From Bacteroidia bacterium (GTDB taxonomy: Bacteria; Bacteroidota; Bacteroidia; J057): a stretch of 64,000 nt of DNA. The stretch covers positions 1-64,000 of the forward strand of contig JALEFZ010000052.1 in assembly GCA_022760475.1 (NCBI GenBank), in the 5' to 3' direction. The notes beneath the pieces were generated by a model that made no database searches, was not told the DNA's origin, and saw nothing but the letters and a program-made list of their open reading frames with translations. A program made the translations under genes and the position numbers. Of this stretch, positions 51,864 to 60,435 are shown one piece after another (position 1 is the first letter of the stretch; each line of letters starts with the position of its first letter).

Positions 51864-52541
51864 TTAAAATTTGATGGTATTCTTCATGGGAACTCGCTGA
51901 TTCATCAGCTCTTTGACAGAGGCATGAAACATCATTGCCTTGCCATTTTTGGAAATTACTGCCCTTGGATTCGATGCTGACTGAATCGGTACAGGAAAGC
52001 GATAGATGGCTCGATACTCACCTGACTCAAAGATTTTCCTGTCTTCGAATTTCATTTTTTTGTAATCAGGTATCCTTTCTCTTTCAGGACCTATCCTGTT
52101 GAATGTGTTTCCTTTAAGCGAAAAATGTGTAAAGGGCTCAAAGGTAAAGGGGATCGCCCTTCTCTTGAGACTCGTCTCTACGACCCGATTGAGGGCATTA
52201 TTCAAAGAACTGACATTCGAGAAATTCCCTTCTACGGTGTATATAAAATTGTCGGAATCCAGGCTCAGTTTAACACCAGAAATTCCGCTCATGGCATTCA
52301 AATCTTTTTTTAGTTGAAAAAACTCCTGATTGATATCTGCTTTTGAAGGGACTACGTAGCCATTGATGCTATCCATAAGCATCACAGAATTTAGTTTATT
52401 TTTGCTTTTACTACCGTTAAAGGTAATAGAAACATGGCCTGAACCATCAGCATTAAGGCTGAGCTCTTCGATAAGTTCAAAACAGCCTGTACAGCAAGAA
52501 AGGACTATTAAGGAGCTAAAAATCAGAATATTGCGTTTCAT
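51864..52541 (-). CDS. Lipoprotein, first gene of the three-gene operon
   Basis: 225 residues with a lipoprotein signal (MKRNILIFSSLIVLSCCTGC; Cys17 or Cys20 lipidated). The mature part FELIEELSLNADGSGHVSIT resembles LppM-like lipoproteins that start with E.....dGsg.v.v. It continues through a helical middle to a beta-rich end. It would sit on the periplasmic face of a membrane and may form a complex with the two downstream products. Confidence 0.7.
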   Translation of the reverse strand: MKRNILIFSSLIVLSCCTGCFELIEELSLNADGSGHVSITFNGSKSKNKLNSVMLMDSINGYVVPSKADINQEFFQLKKDLNAMSGISGVKLSLDSDNFIYTVEGNFSNVSSLNNALNRVVETSLKRRAIPFTFEPFTHFSLKGNTFNRIGPERERIPDYKKMKFEDRKIFESGEYRAIYRFPVPIQSASNPRAVISKNGKAMMFHASVKELMNQRVPMKNTIKF

Positions 52542-52625
52542 GTAGGCCAGAAATTGTGTATGTCCGATACAAGCATACGGAAATATCTATGGCTTTGTTG
52601 GGGCGATTCATTATTGAAGTCCAAT

Positions 52626-53714
52626 TTATTCTTCAACCGCCACCTCCATCGTCATAAAATCCAGCGAGTCCTCTTTGACATAGTCATAGAGGCGTGTCCT
52701 GTTACCAGCTTTTTGAAGATACTGAATATCCTCCCTACTCAGGTTGGTGGCTGTCTTACCAATTTTAAAGCCTTCAAGGGTGGTTTCTGCAAAAAAGTAC
52801 CACTCTCCATCCCACATGAAGTTCATGTTGTTGCGCTTGGAAAACTTACCTGGTACCGCCACAAGGATATGCTGATCCATGTAAACTAATAGATAAGGCA
52901 GATCTAACTGCTCTAGCAAGGAAGCATAAAGCACCACTTTTCCACTACAATCGCTTTTTCGTCTGAGCAACACCTCATTGGGCTTAAAGAAAATCTCTTT
53001 ACCAGTAATGTACTCGTACTCAATCTCCTTACTGACAAAATCCAATAAGGCCTGGTATTGATTTTCCTGATTGCTTAAGTCCCCCACAATTTTTTGGGCG
53101 AAGTTGGTTAAACTACTTTCTCCTGATTTGGCTATCACTGCAGAGTGGTTCGCGATCCCATACCTTTGCCCATTCTCAACCAATTCGAAAATGGCCGGAG
53201 AATCATAAATGGCTTCTCGGTTATAATAGCGAGTCAATTCCTCCAGATTCAAATGATAGGTTCCTCGTTTATAATCAATGCTTAATGAATCATTTACTTG
53301 AGGCTTAAAAAGATGGGATGGAAATCGAAAAAGGGAGCTCTCCAATTTTCTGCTGCGGTATTTACCCAGATAAATAACTTCATCTATAACTTGTCCAAAC
53401 TCGATCTGCGAAGTATCCTCACAGATCAAGTCTAAATTTTCAAGTACTCCTGCGGTATCCTTGCTAAAATAAACCAGGGAATCCTCCATATCATACCTCA
53501 AAAACTTTGCTACAGGCGGAAGAACAAGTTCCTCAAACCCAATCCCCGTAAAGTCAGGAAAGGAAAGATAATTCAGCACAGCTTTCTGCAGGTCTGTGGT
53601 TTCAGGCCTGGCCATTTCCTCTTTTCTCTGCTTATTTCCCTCACAGTTCAAAAGAAAAAGTCCACATGCAAGGGCGAAAAGAAGAGATTTTGAATACTTG
53701 ACAACAACTCTCAT
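52626..53714 (-). CDS. Transglutaminase-like lipoprotein
   Basis: 362 residues with lipobox LLNC (Cys24). A transglutaminase-like core lies at about 220-315: Cys256 in RRKSDCSGKVVLYASLLEQL, His282 in MDQHILVAVPG, and Glu310 in WYFFAETT where Asp is usual. Such folds act as cysteine proteases or amide cross-linkers in the envelope. Its ATG overlaps the CHAT gene stop by 4 bases (ATGA), so the two are translated together. The Glu for Asp change may alter activity. The combination with a CHAT protease is unusual. Confidence 0.8.
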   Translation of the reverse strand: MRVVVKYSKSLLFALACGLFLLNCEGNKQRKEEMARPETTDLQKAVLNYLSFPDFTGIGFEELVLPPVAKFLRYDMEDSLVYFSKDTAGVLENLDLICEDTSQIEFGQVIDEVIYLGKYRSRKLESSLFRFPSHLFKPQVNDSLSIDYKRGTYHLNLEELTRYYNREAIYDSPAIFELVENGQRYGIANHSAVIAKSGESSLTNFAQKIVGDLSNQENQYQALLDFVSKEIEYEYITGKEIFFKPNEVLLRRKSDCSGKVVLYASLLEQLDLPYLLVYMDQHILVAVPGKFSKRNNMNFMWDGEWYFFAETTLEGFKIGKTATNLSREDIQYLQKAGNRTRLYDYVKEDSLDFMTMEVAVEE

Positions 53715-56569
53715 CCTGTTTGCTTAGATCCCAATTTATTCCTAAAAAATACAAAAGCGCCTAATAGAATAGGAAGCACTATTGCCAGAATAACATAGAT
53801 AGGCAAAAAAGGTTCCTTTTCATGCTTTTCACCTACCAGAACAAAGGCCGCCCAGTAAAAGGGATGCCCAAGATCTCTTTCCTCAAGATATGATTCTTTG
53901 GCCTTTTTGAGGGCAAGAGAGGCTGAATTGCCTTCCTTATAATACTCGAAGAACCTTTCCAATAATTGTGAAGTTGCTTTATCGTCGATTGACCAGAGTG
54001 TCATGAGGACTTCCTGGCAGCCTGCCTCTCGAAAATACCGGGCCATACTCAGGTTTCCTTCTCCTCTCTGATACTTTCCCAATGCGGTTTCGCAGGCAGA
54101 AAGTACCACCATCTCAGCCCCTAGAACAAGGTTGGAAACCTCGTAACCAAATAAGTCTTTCGCCCCCCCTTCCGTACCAAAGGCCAATTTGGAATACTGA
54201 GGTCTGTGTTCATCGATGTATCCATGCATCGCTAAATGCAAAATCCTTGCTTCAGGGGCATATTTAAGGAAACTGTCTTTAAGAGCCTCAGCCCCCAAAA
54301 AGCTATTTCCCCCCATGAGTTTACTGGCACTGGCTACCTCTTTTTTATTGTATTTCAATGTGTTTGGGCCATAACGTACGTCCAGCTTTTGCAGTACCTC
54401 ATTAGGCGCATAGCTTGGAGCAATTCCCAGGTAATTGGTACTAAAGTGATCTGATTTCTTGGTGGATTCCAGACCTTTGCCATAAGCATATTTGAATTCG
54501 GTTTTATACAATAAAAATGGCAATTCTGAATAATCGGAATAGCTCGATGGTTCATCCTCAATCAGACAAGAAAATGGCAGCCTGACCAGAGGACCGTCAG
54601 CCACAATTTCTACCTTCGGAGGCAGGTTTTCTCCTTGTGGACAAATTAAGCGGAACAATTTGGCCGAAGTATTGGCAAAGACTCCCTTTCCCTCCTGAGA
54701 AAAGGCAAATTCCTTTATCCATTGGGGGTTTCTGAGACAAGTCATGAAGGTATCTACGGCCTCTTCAATTTTCTCCACTTTGCCAATCTTTTGAGCCTCA
54801 ATTTTATCACGGGATACCCCAAATCGATAGACCTCATTCTTCCCCCAAAAATAATCCCAAATTACCTGATCTGGTTCGAGTTTAGTTTGAATTTGACCTG
54901 CTTTTATATCCAGGGAAGAAGACAATAACTGATTGAAATCGGGATTTCCTGCCCTCAAGCTATCCTGCCAGGCCCATAAAGTTTGCCTGACTTCAAGGAT
55001 TTTGGTTCGTAGTGAAGCAACTTTCTCAGGATCATCCTTCTCTGCAAGAATGAGCTCTTTTTGGAGCCTTGCCAGGCTTTGCTCTACCTCGGTTTCGATG
55101 AATAGCAGGTTTTGATTGGTTTTCTTGAAGCGAATAAGGATTCTTTTCATCAACTTTTCCTTCAAGGTGAATGCCTTCCCGGCATTAGAGAACTCATAGG
55201 CCTTCGCATTCCAAGTTTCATCTCCACTAAGGCTTTCCAATTCAAGACAAAGTTGGATAGACTCTTCTATGACTTCATGAAGATTTTCTCCCCAGAAATA
55301 TTTAGCAGACCTACTCTTTAGTTCCATCCGCAAGCTATCTATCGTTTGTAGGGCAACTTGATAGGTTTCATATGCCTGTATCAAATCTGTCTGATTTTGC
55401 CCCTGCTGAAACGACTGTTTCCAAGCGCGCGCAAGCCCCGTAAGTGTTTCGAAAAGAAAACGCCCATTTTCAAGGCTGGGGTTTCTGGGCAAATCGGTAT
55501 TTTCTTTTGGCTCATAATTGTCAATGAAAAACGAGAGGGCTTCCTGATAGGCTTCGATGGCCTTTCTACTTGATTGTCCTTGAGCAAGGAAACTACGGCC
55601 ACGCATTTGCCACAACCTTCCGATATAGCTCTTTCTTCCTGGGAAATTTTCGTAATAATGTCCCGCAGAATCCAAAACGCGATGGGAATTCTCCCACTCC
55701 TGCCTTGTCAGGTAGATTTCTCCCAAAAACCTGAAAGCCCTCCCTTTCTCCAATTCTCCTACTCCCTCGATAGAAAGGACTTTTTGAATAATCTCTTCTG
55801 CCTCTTGCAGATCTCCAAACTCAAGATAGGCACTGGCAAGATTCAAATAATCCCTGATTAGTCGGTCAGGTGAACTGAAAACCAACTTTCTACTTTCAAG
55901 GCTTTTATGATAATGAGATATGCTCAAGTCCTTTTTACCTTCCTCAAAATAGCTTTGTCCAATATTGGTGTAAATGGAAGCTTTGAGGTTCAGGAGGGCT
56001 CGATCCTTGGATTTCAACAGAATTTCCTCAAGGATATCTAGGGCATATCTGTAATTGACACGGGCCTCCTTATAATCCCCTACTTGGGCCAAAATCACCC
56101 CTCTGTTGACCAAGGCAGAAATGTTGATGTTGTCTTTTTCTTTCTTTGGGAAACTGTTTTTAACCCTTTGAATGACTCGCTGATAATAAAGGTCGGCCTT
56201 ATAGAGTTCTCCGATTTGCCGATAGGCATTTCCCAGGATGATCATCAATTCCAGCACATCGGGATGGTTCTCCTTGAAGAAGGGCAACATCTGCTTTTCG
56301 TAGGGAAGAAATTCTGTCAGTTTTCGTCGTACGCTCCAGGCATAGGCAATGTCCTGATAAGCAATGAGTACAACCTCTATGCTATCTGCTTCCCCAGCTT
56401 CTTGGGCAATCCTTTCAGCCAAATGGATGGCCTCATCAAACTTGTTCTCATCGTCCAGCAATTCTTCAACTATTTCGAGCCTTTGTCTAAAACTTTCCTG
56501 TGCCAAAGAGTTCAAAGAAGGTATTAGCAACAACAGCAGACAAACAAAACGAAGAATTTGAACAAGCAT
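53711..56569 (-). CDS. TPR-CHAT domain protease, secreted and membrane-anchored
   Basis: 952 residues from ATG 56569; the longer frame starts at a TTG. A signal peptide is followed by about ten TPR-type repeats (about 30-440), then a helical linker. The CHAT caspase-fold domain runs about 570-905 with His782 (ILHLAMHGY) and Cys826 (VVLSACETALG). A C-terminal TM segment (about 920-938) precedes a basic tail. It is thus a periplasmic protease tethered to a membrane. CHAT proteases are activated by bound partners and cleave specific proteins. Related ECF/TPR/CHAT sets are common in Bacteroidota, but the target is unknown. Confidence 0.9.
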   Translation of the reverse strand: MLVQILRFVCLLLLLIPSLNSLAQESFRQRLEIVEELLDDENKFDEAIHLAERIAQEAGEADSIEVVLIAYQDIAYAWSVRRKLTEFLPYEKQMLPFFKENHPDVLELMIILGNAYRQIGELYKADLYYQRVIQRVKNSFPKKEKDNINISALVNRGVILAQVGDYKEARVNYRYALDILEEILLKSKDRALLNLKASIYTNIGQSYFEEGKKDLSISHYHKSLESRKLVFSSPDRLIRDYLNLASAYLEFGDLQEAEEIIQKVLSIEGVGELEKGRAFRFLGEIYLTRQEWENSHRVLDSAGHYYENFPGRKSYIGRLWQMRGRSFLAQGQSSRKAIEAYQEALSFFIDNYEPKENTDLPRNPSLENGRFLFETLTGLARAWKQSFQQGQNQTDLIQAYETYQVALQTIDSLRMELKSRSAKYFWGENLHEVIEESIQLCLELESLSGDETWNAKAYEFSNAGKAFTLKEKLMKRILIRFKKTNQNLLFIETEVEQSLARLQKELILAEKDDPEKVASLRTKILEVRQTLWAWQDSLRAGNPDFNQLLSSSLDIKAGQIQTKLEPDQVIWDYFWGKNEVYRFGVSRDKIEAQKIGKVEKIEEAVDTFMTCLRNPQWIKEFAFSQEGKGVFANTSAKLFRLICPQGENLPPKVEIVADGPLVRLPFSCLIEDEPSSYSDYSELPFLLYKTEFKYAYGKGLESTKKSDHFSTNYLGIAPSYAPNEVLQKLDVRYGPNTLKYNKKEVASASKLMGGNSFLGAEALKDSFLKYAPEARILHLAMHGYIDEHRPQYSKLAFGTEGGAKDLFGYEVSNLVLGAEMVVLSACETALGKYQRGEGNLSMARYFREAGCQEVLMTLWSIDDKATSQLLERFFEYYKEGNSASLALKKAKESYLEERDLGHPFYWAAFVLVGEKHEKEPFLPIYVILAIVLPILLGAFVFFRNKLGSKQTG

Positions 56570-56663
56570 GGGGAGGTTTTTCCACAAGATAAATAAAGGG
56601 AGGGAGACTTATGTCCTTACAGACAAAAAGCCTCCCTGAAAAATAACCCCATTTGCATAAAAC

Positions 56664-57653
56664 CTACAGCCTGTACGGGTATTGGACAGAAAGCCTACTC
56701 CCACATACAGAATACAGGATGCTATATTTTTTGCTGGAATGATAGAAACCTTTTACAGTTCCATTCCACCTGGAATTGCATGCCCACCTACTCTTATTCT
56801 TAGACTTAAAATTTCTTGGCGATAGCTTCACCACTCTCCCATTTTTCAATTTCAGTTCCATCGCACTTACTAGCATTTGGGACCCTCTTTTCTGGATGGT
56901 TGCGTACACCTTAGTGCCAGACTTTGCATCTGTGTAAAGCAGTTTTTTTCCACTAGAAAGTTGGGTAGTCCTGTAAGCCTTGAATACTGTTTTGGTATTG
57001 GCCAATGTAGAGGAATTTGGCTTCCCTGTATTGATAGGCTTGTTGGGCTTGGCACTTATATTCGTAGGTCCTTCCTCACAATTCGGTTTTCTGAAACATC
57101 TCTTTTCATTTTTTGGAACCTTTCTCTGAACATAGAACTTGTAGTGTCCAAAGATTTTCCGATAGCTGGCAGGACTGGCAAGGGTTTGTCCAGGTCTAGA
57201 TCTACCTTTGGACGACACCGGCTCTTTCACCTTGACGATGAAGTTATGAGGTCGGTCGGTTGAATACGGAACATTGGTTGTTTTAAAGGTAATGGAAAAC
57301 ACCCGGGCAGTATTTTTAAAGACAACCATACTTCCAGCCCGCTTAGCTTTCAAAACACCAGATACCCAAACCTGCTTGTTATTTTTGTCAAATGCGTAGA
57401 CTTTTACCTCAATGTTATTTGTCTGTACAAAATTACTTGGGTTTAGCCCTCCATACCATCCTCCAAATTCAAGTTCTATTTCTTCTCCCTTCTTGATGAC
57501 ATCATTGCATACATAACATTGACCTGGTGGATCATTGATGTTGTCCAACTGTTGGACAAGGGTAACTTTTTTCTTGGCAAATGCATCCGGCATAAAAAGC
57601 ATCATGCCCCCCAGACACATTATAGTTAGCAATAAGTTTTGAAGCTTAATCAT
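56664..57653 (-). CDS. Secreted basic protein, unknown function
   Basis: 329 residues with a signal peptide (about 1-26, ending DAFAKKK). An N-terminal beta domain has two Cys (PGQCYVCNDVIKKG) and GGWYGGLNPSNF. A Lys/Asn/Pro-rich linker follows (about 200-225). The C-terminal module runs KLLYTDAKSGTKVYATIQKR ... RWACNSRWNGTVKGFYHSSK. It is very basic overall. It lies upstream of the CHAT gene on the same strand and divergent from the ECF sigma gene, so it may belong to the same regulon. Confidence 0.65.
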   Translation of the reverse strand: MIKLQNLLLTIMCLGGMMLFMPDAFAKKKVTLVQQLDNINDPPGQCYVCNDVIKKGEEIELEFGGWYGGLNPSNFVQTNNIEVKVYAFDKNNKQVWVSGVLKAKRAGSMVVFKNTARVFSITFKTTNVPYSTDRPHNFIVKVKEPVSSKGRSRPGQTLASPASYRKIFGHYKFYVQRKVPKNEKRCFRKPNCEEGPTNISAKPNKPINTGKPNSSTLANTKTVFKAYRTTQLSSGKKLLYTDAKSGTKVYATIQKRGSQMLVSAMELKLKNGRVVKLSPRNFKSKNKSRWACNSRWNGTVKGFYHSSKKYSILYSVCGSRLSVQYPYRL

Positions 57654-57797
57654 GAGTTGTAGGTTTTAAATGATTTTTCAAAGGGTGAGTCGTTTATTTA
57701 GAAACGTAATCAACAGTTAGATAGGATATTTTCAAAAAAATCTGAAGTTATCTCTCCTGAGAGCTCAATTTATTGGGGAACTTATTAATTTGGACAT

Positions 57798-58355
57798 ATG
57801 CAGGATGAAGTCTTCATAAAGCAGCTCATAGCGGGAGGCGGAAAGGCGGAAAAAGCCATTCAGACCTTTTTCAAGCTCCATAAGGGCATGATTGGTAAGG
57901 CTATTAAGCAACATCAACTCTCCGAGGAGGAATGCCTTGATGCCTACACAGATGCCATTATTTCTTTAAGGAGACAAGTTATCGAAGGAGTTTTTCGCGG
58001 GGAAAGCAAGATATCCACCTACTTTTACACCATTTTTTATCGTCGATGTGTTGATTTGATTCGAAAGAAGTCGACTCAAAAGGAAAGGCTTACAGAAGAA
58101 TATCCTGACCTAGCTGATGACAAGCCCATCGCATCGGATCGTATGCAAATCCAGGAGGCCTTCGAGGGATTGATGCAGTACATGGAGCAACTCAGTCAGC
58201 AATGCAAGGATATCCTTATGTACAGGTATTATTGGGGATATGAGGACATGGCGGAAATAGCCAGCAAACTGGGCATAAAAAACGCAAATACTGCCGGCAG
58301 TTTGCGCTATCGGTGCATGCAGCGACTCATGAACCTGCTGGCTAAGGGGAATTAA
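57798..58355 (+). CDS. ECF-type RNA polymerase sigma factor
   Basis: 185 residues. Region 2 is LDAYTDAIISLRRQVIEGVF and STYFYTIFYRRCVDLIRKK (about 48-93). Region 4 is LSQQCKDILMYRYYWGYEDM ... GSLRYRCMQRLMNLL (about 133-182) with a HTH. It starts a plus-strand run divergent from the secreted protein/CHAT/TGL genes. The TPR membrane protein directly downstream is the likely anti-sigma factor. It may control the divergent genes. Confidence 0.88.
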   Translation: MQDEVFIKQLIAGGGKAEKAIQTFFKLHKGMIGKAIKQHQLSEEECLDAYTDAIISLRRQVIEGVFRGESKISTYFYTIFYRRCVDLIRKKSTQKERLTEEYPDLADDKPIASDRMQIQEAFEGLMQYMEQLSQQCKDILMYRYYWGYEDMAEIASKLGIKNANTAGSLRYRCMQRLMNLLAKGN

Positions 58356-58366
58356 AATTGGGGAAC

Positions 58367-59101
58367 ATGGAAATACTAGAAGAAGATATAGCGCGTATTG
58401 AGGCCTATCTCCAGGAGGAACTGAGCCTGGAAGATGCCAGGGAGCAGGTCGTAGCGTTTGATGCGAAGTTGGCTACCTACGAACAGTCAAGGTTGGCCAT
58501 TAACGCATGGTCTGAACAACAGTTAAAAGAGCAGCTAAAAAAAAGTTATGAGCCTGCAACTGTAATACCTTTTTGGGCAAATAGACGTTTTCAGCTTATG
58601 GCCATAGCAGCAGGGATAGCTTTGCTTCTGGGGATTTTCCTTTGGCCCAAAGGCTCATCCAGTAGCTTCAGTACAGAGGAATACCTTGCTCAAAACTATA
58701 AAAAACCAGAATCGCCACTGTCTAATGTAAGAGGAGATAATCTCTTAGATTCCCTGCGCACCCTGGCGCATACCTACTATGAGTCAGGGAGATACGAAGC
58801 CTGCATTTCTACTGTAAATGAACTCAATAAGGTCTCGGACATAGGTGATGACAATGAGGTTCTGGCCCTTCTGGGCTACACCTACATGGAAACTAAAAAA
58901 TGGCCATTGGCAGAAACTTATTTGCTGCAAGTCAGTCCCTCCTACCCCGAGTATAACAAAGTTCAATGGAACCTGGTGCTGGTCTTTCTGAGACTCGAAG
59001 AGCTTGAGCTGGCCAAAGAGACCTTGGTTTTTCTCCAGGCCAAAAGCAAGGAATACAAAAACAAGGCGAGTGATTTATTGGATGAGTTACCCAAAGAGTA
59101 A
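58367..59101 (+). CDS. Membrane TPR protein, putative anti-sigma factor
   Basis: 244 residues from ATG 58367; a TTG at 58358 is an alternative. A cytoplasmic acidic helical region (about 1-65) is followed by one TM segment (about 80-97, LMAIAAGIALLLGIFLW). The periplasmic part has TPR-like helices (about 125-240: LRTLAHTYYESGRYEACIST, VLALLGYTYMETKKWPLAET). Gene order sigma then one-TM protein is typical for ECF/anti-sigma pairs, and the TPRs could sense the partner CHAT protein. It overlaps the thpR start by one base. Confidence 0.75.
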   Translation: MEILEEDIARIEAYLQEELSLEDAREQVVAFDAKLATYEQSRLAINAWSEQQLKEQLKKSYEPATVIPFWANRRFQLMAIAAGIALLLGIFLWPKGSSSSFSTEEYLAQNYKKPESPLSNVRGDNLLDSLRTLAHTYYESGRYEACISTVNELNKVSDIGDDNEVLALLGYTYMETKKWPLAETYLLQVSPSYPEYNKVQWNLVLVFLRLEELELAKETLVFLQAKSKEYKNKASDLLDELPKE

Positions 59102-59658
59102 TGGAAGGAAAACAGCTTAGAATGTTTCTTGGCACATCTTTGCCTGCGGAACTCCACAACGAATTCAATGAGTTTATCAGGGCAAACGGGGATTTACAGG
59201 CTGTGAAGTGGATTCCCGAAGTCAATTGGCACATAACCGTCTACTTTTTTGGTGGCATCACCATGGAAATGCTTGAAAATCTCCAATCCCTCCTGGAGTT
59301 AGGTCTAAAAGATGTAAAGGGCTTTGAGTTGGAATTGGAAAAAATTGCCTTTGGGCCTTCTACAAAATCTCCAAGGATGCTTTGGGCCAGGTTCAGGAAA
59401 ACAGATGAGTTTCGAATGCTTGTAAATAAAATCCATGAACTATTCCTTCAAATAAATCCCGAGCAGCAAATGCGGAAAAGCCCTTTGCCGCATGTAACCC
59501 TTGCTAGGATTAAAAATCCCTCAAATCCTGGAAAGATTAACTGGCCCTCGAACAATGACCCTAAAAAAATTTCGATAACTGAACTTTCCCTCTGGAGATC
59601 CATACTAAATTCGGAAACGCCTGAATACAAGCTTATAAGACAATTTCAACTACAATAA
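59101..59658 (+). CDS. thpR: RNA 2',3'-cyclic phosphodiesterase (LigT/ThpR family)
   Basis: A 185-residue 2H phosphoesterase. Both HxT/S motifs are present: NWHITVYFFGG (about 41-51) and LPHVTLARIKNP (about 129-140). FLGTSLPAEL at the start is typical. It opens 2',3'-cyclic phosphates on RNA ends. It is coupled to the TPR gene (TAATG). Confidence 0.88.
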   Translation: MEGKQLRMFLGTSLPAELHNEFNEFIRANGDLQAVKWIPEVNWHITVYFFGGITMEMLENLQSLLELGLKDVKGFELELEKIAFGPSTKSPRMLWARFRKTDEFRMLVNKIHELFLQINPEQQMRKSPLPHVTLARIKNPSNPGKINWPSNNDPKKISITELSLWRSILNSETPEYKLIRQFQLQ

Positions 59659-59727
59659 AACATTACACATTAAACCAATAGAAAATTATACGATTTATGA
59701 AAGAGACAAATCTGAGATCATTCACCC

Positions 59728-59758
59728 TTGTGAAATAGATTAATATCGCCTATATTTA
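59728..59758 (+). promoter_or_regulatory. Bacteroidota-type promoter
   Basis: TTG, 20 bases, then TATATTTA (one mismatch to TAnnTTTG). The start point is expected near 59766, 27 bases before the ATG of the PepSY-like protein. Confidence 0.45.
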
Positions 59759-59792
59759 GTTCAGAGTTTAGGGAATTAAATCACATTGAGGT

Positions 59793-60251
59793 ATGAGAAA
59801 ACTGCTTAGCTTTGCTATAATGCTATGTCTTTCTCTAGGTATGGCTGCACAAGGCCAAACGAGAGGAAATGGGACTCAAAACATCCCAAATCAGGTAGAG
59901 CAAAAATTTCAATCGGAATTTTTGAAGGCTCAAAATGTGAATTGGTTACAAAAAGACAACCGATTTATTGCAGTCTTTACCATGAATGGTTTTGAAATGA
60001 GGGCACTATATACTGCTGCAGGCCTTTGGGTAAATACCGACATTGATTTACCTATCGAGAAGATCCCTGCGAAGGCAAAAGATCACAGATCTACGAATTA
60101 CTCAGGTTTTTCAATCAAAAAGACAGGCTTCTTGGACTCTGAGAAAAATGGAAGCCACTATTATTTTATCGTTGAAAAGAATGGTGTCAAGTTTAAGCTA
60201 AAATACGACGATAAAGGTAATTTCCTCGGACAAGAAAGATTCAAGGGCTAG
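59793..60251 (+). CDS. Secreted PepSY-like small protein
   Basis: 152 residues with a signal peptide (about 1-20). Two beta-sheet units follow: VEQKFQSEFLKAQNVNWLQK with FIAVFTMNGFEMRALYTAAG, then GSHYYFIVEKNGVKFKLKYD with KGNFLGQERFKG. This is the PepSY-like (BLIP-like) pattern common in Bacteroidota periplasmic proteins; the function is unknown. It has its own promoter and terminator. Confidence 0.75.
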   Translation: MRKLLSFAIMLCLSLGMAAQGQTRGNGTQNIPNQVEQKFQSEFLKAQNVNWLQKDNRFIAVFTMNGFEMRALYTAAGLWVNTDIDLPIEKIPAKAKDHRSTNYSGFSIKKTGFLDSEKNGSHYYFIVEKNGVKFKLKYDDKGNFLGQERFKG

Positions 60252-60288
60252 GGGAAAAATATATTTTCTTACCCTTTCGATACAATAA

Positions 60289-60330
60289 AACAGGCCATTG
60301 TCATTTTGATATGACAATGGCCTGTTCAAT
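60289..60330 (+). terminator. Long perfect hairpin terminator
   Basis: A 16-bp perfect stem AACAGGCCATTGTCAT / ATGACAATGGCCTGTT with loop TTTGAT. It lies 38 bases after the PepSY-like gene. Confidence 0.75.
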
Positions 60331-60435
60331 TTCCTAGAATCGGAATTCCCCGAAGCCGGAAGTCTTTACCTTTTGTTGAAGATATTATCTAAATTGAGGC
60401 TAGACTTGAGTCTCCAATAATAGTTTCACACATAC

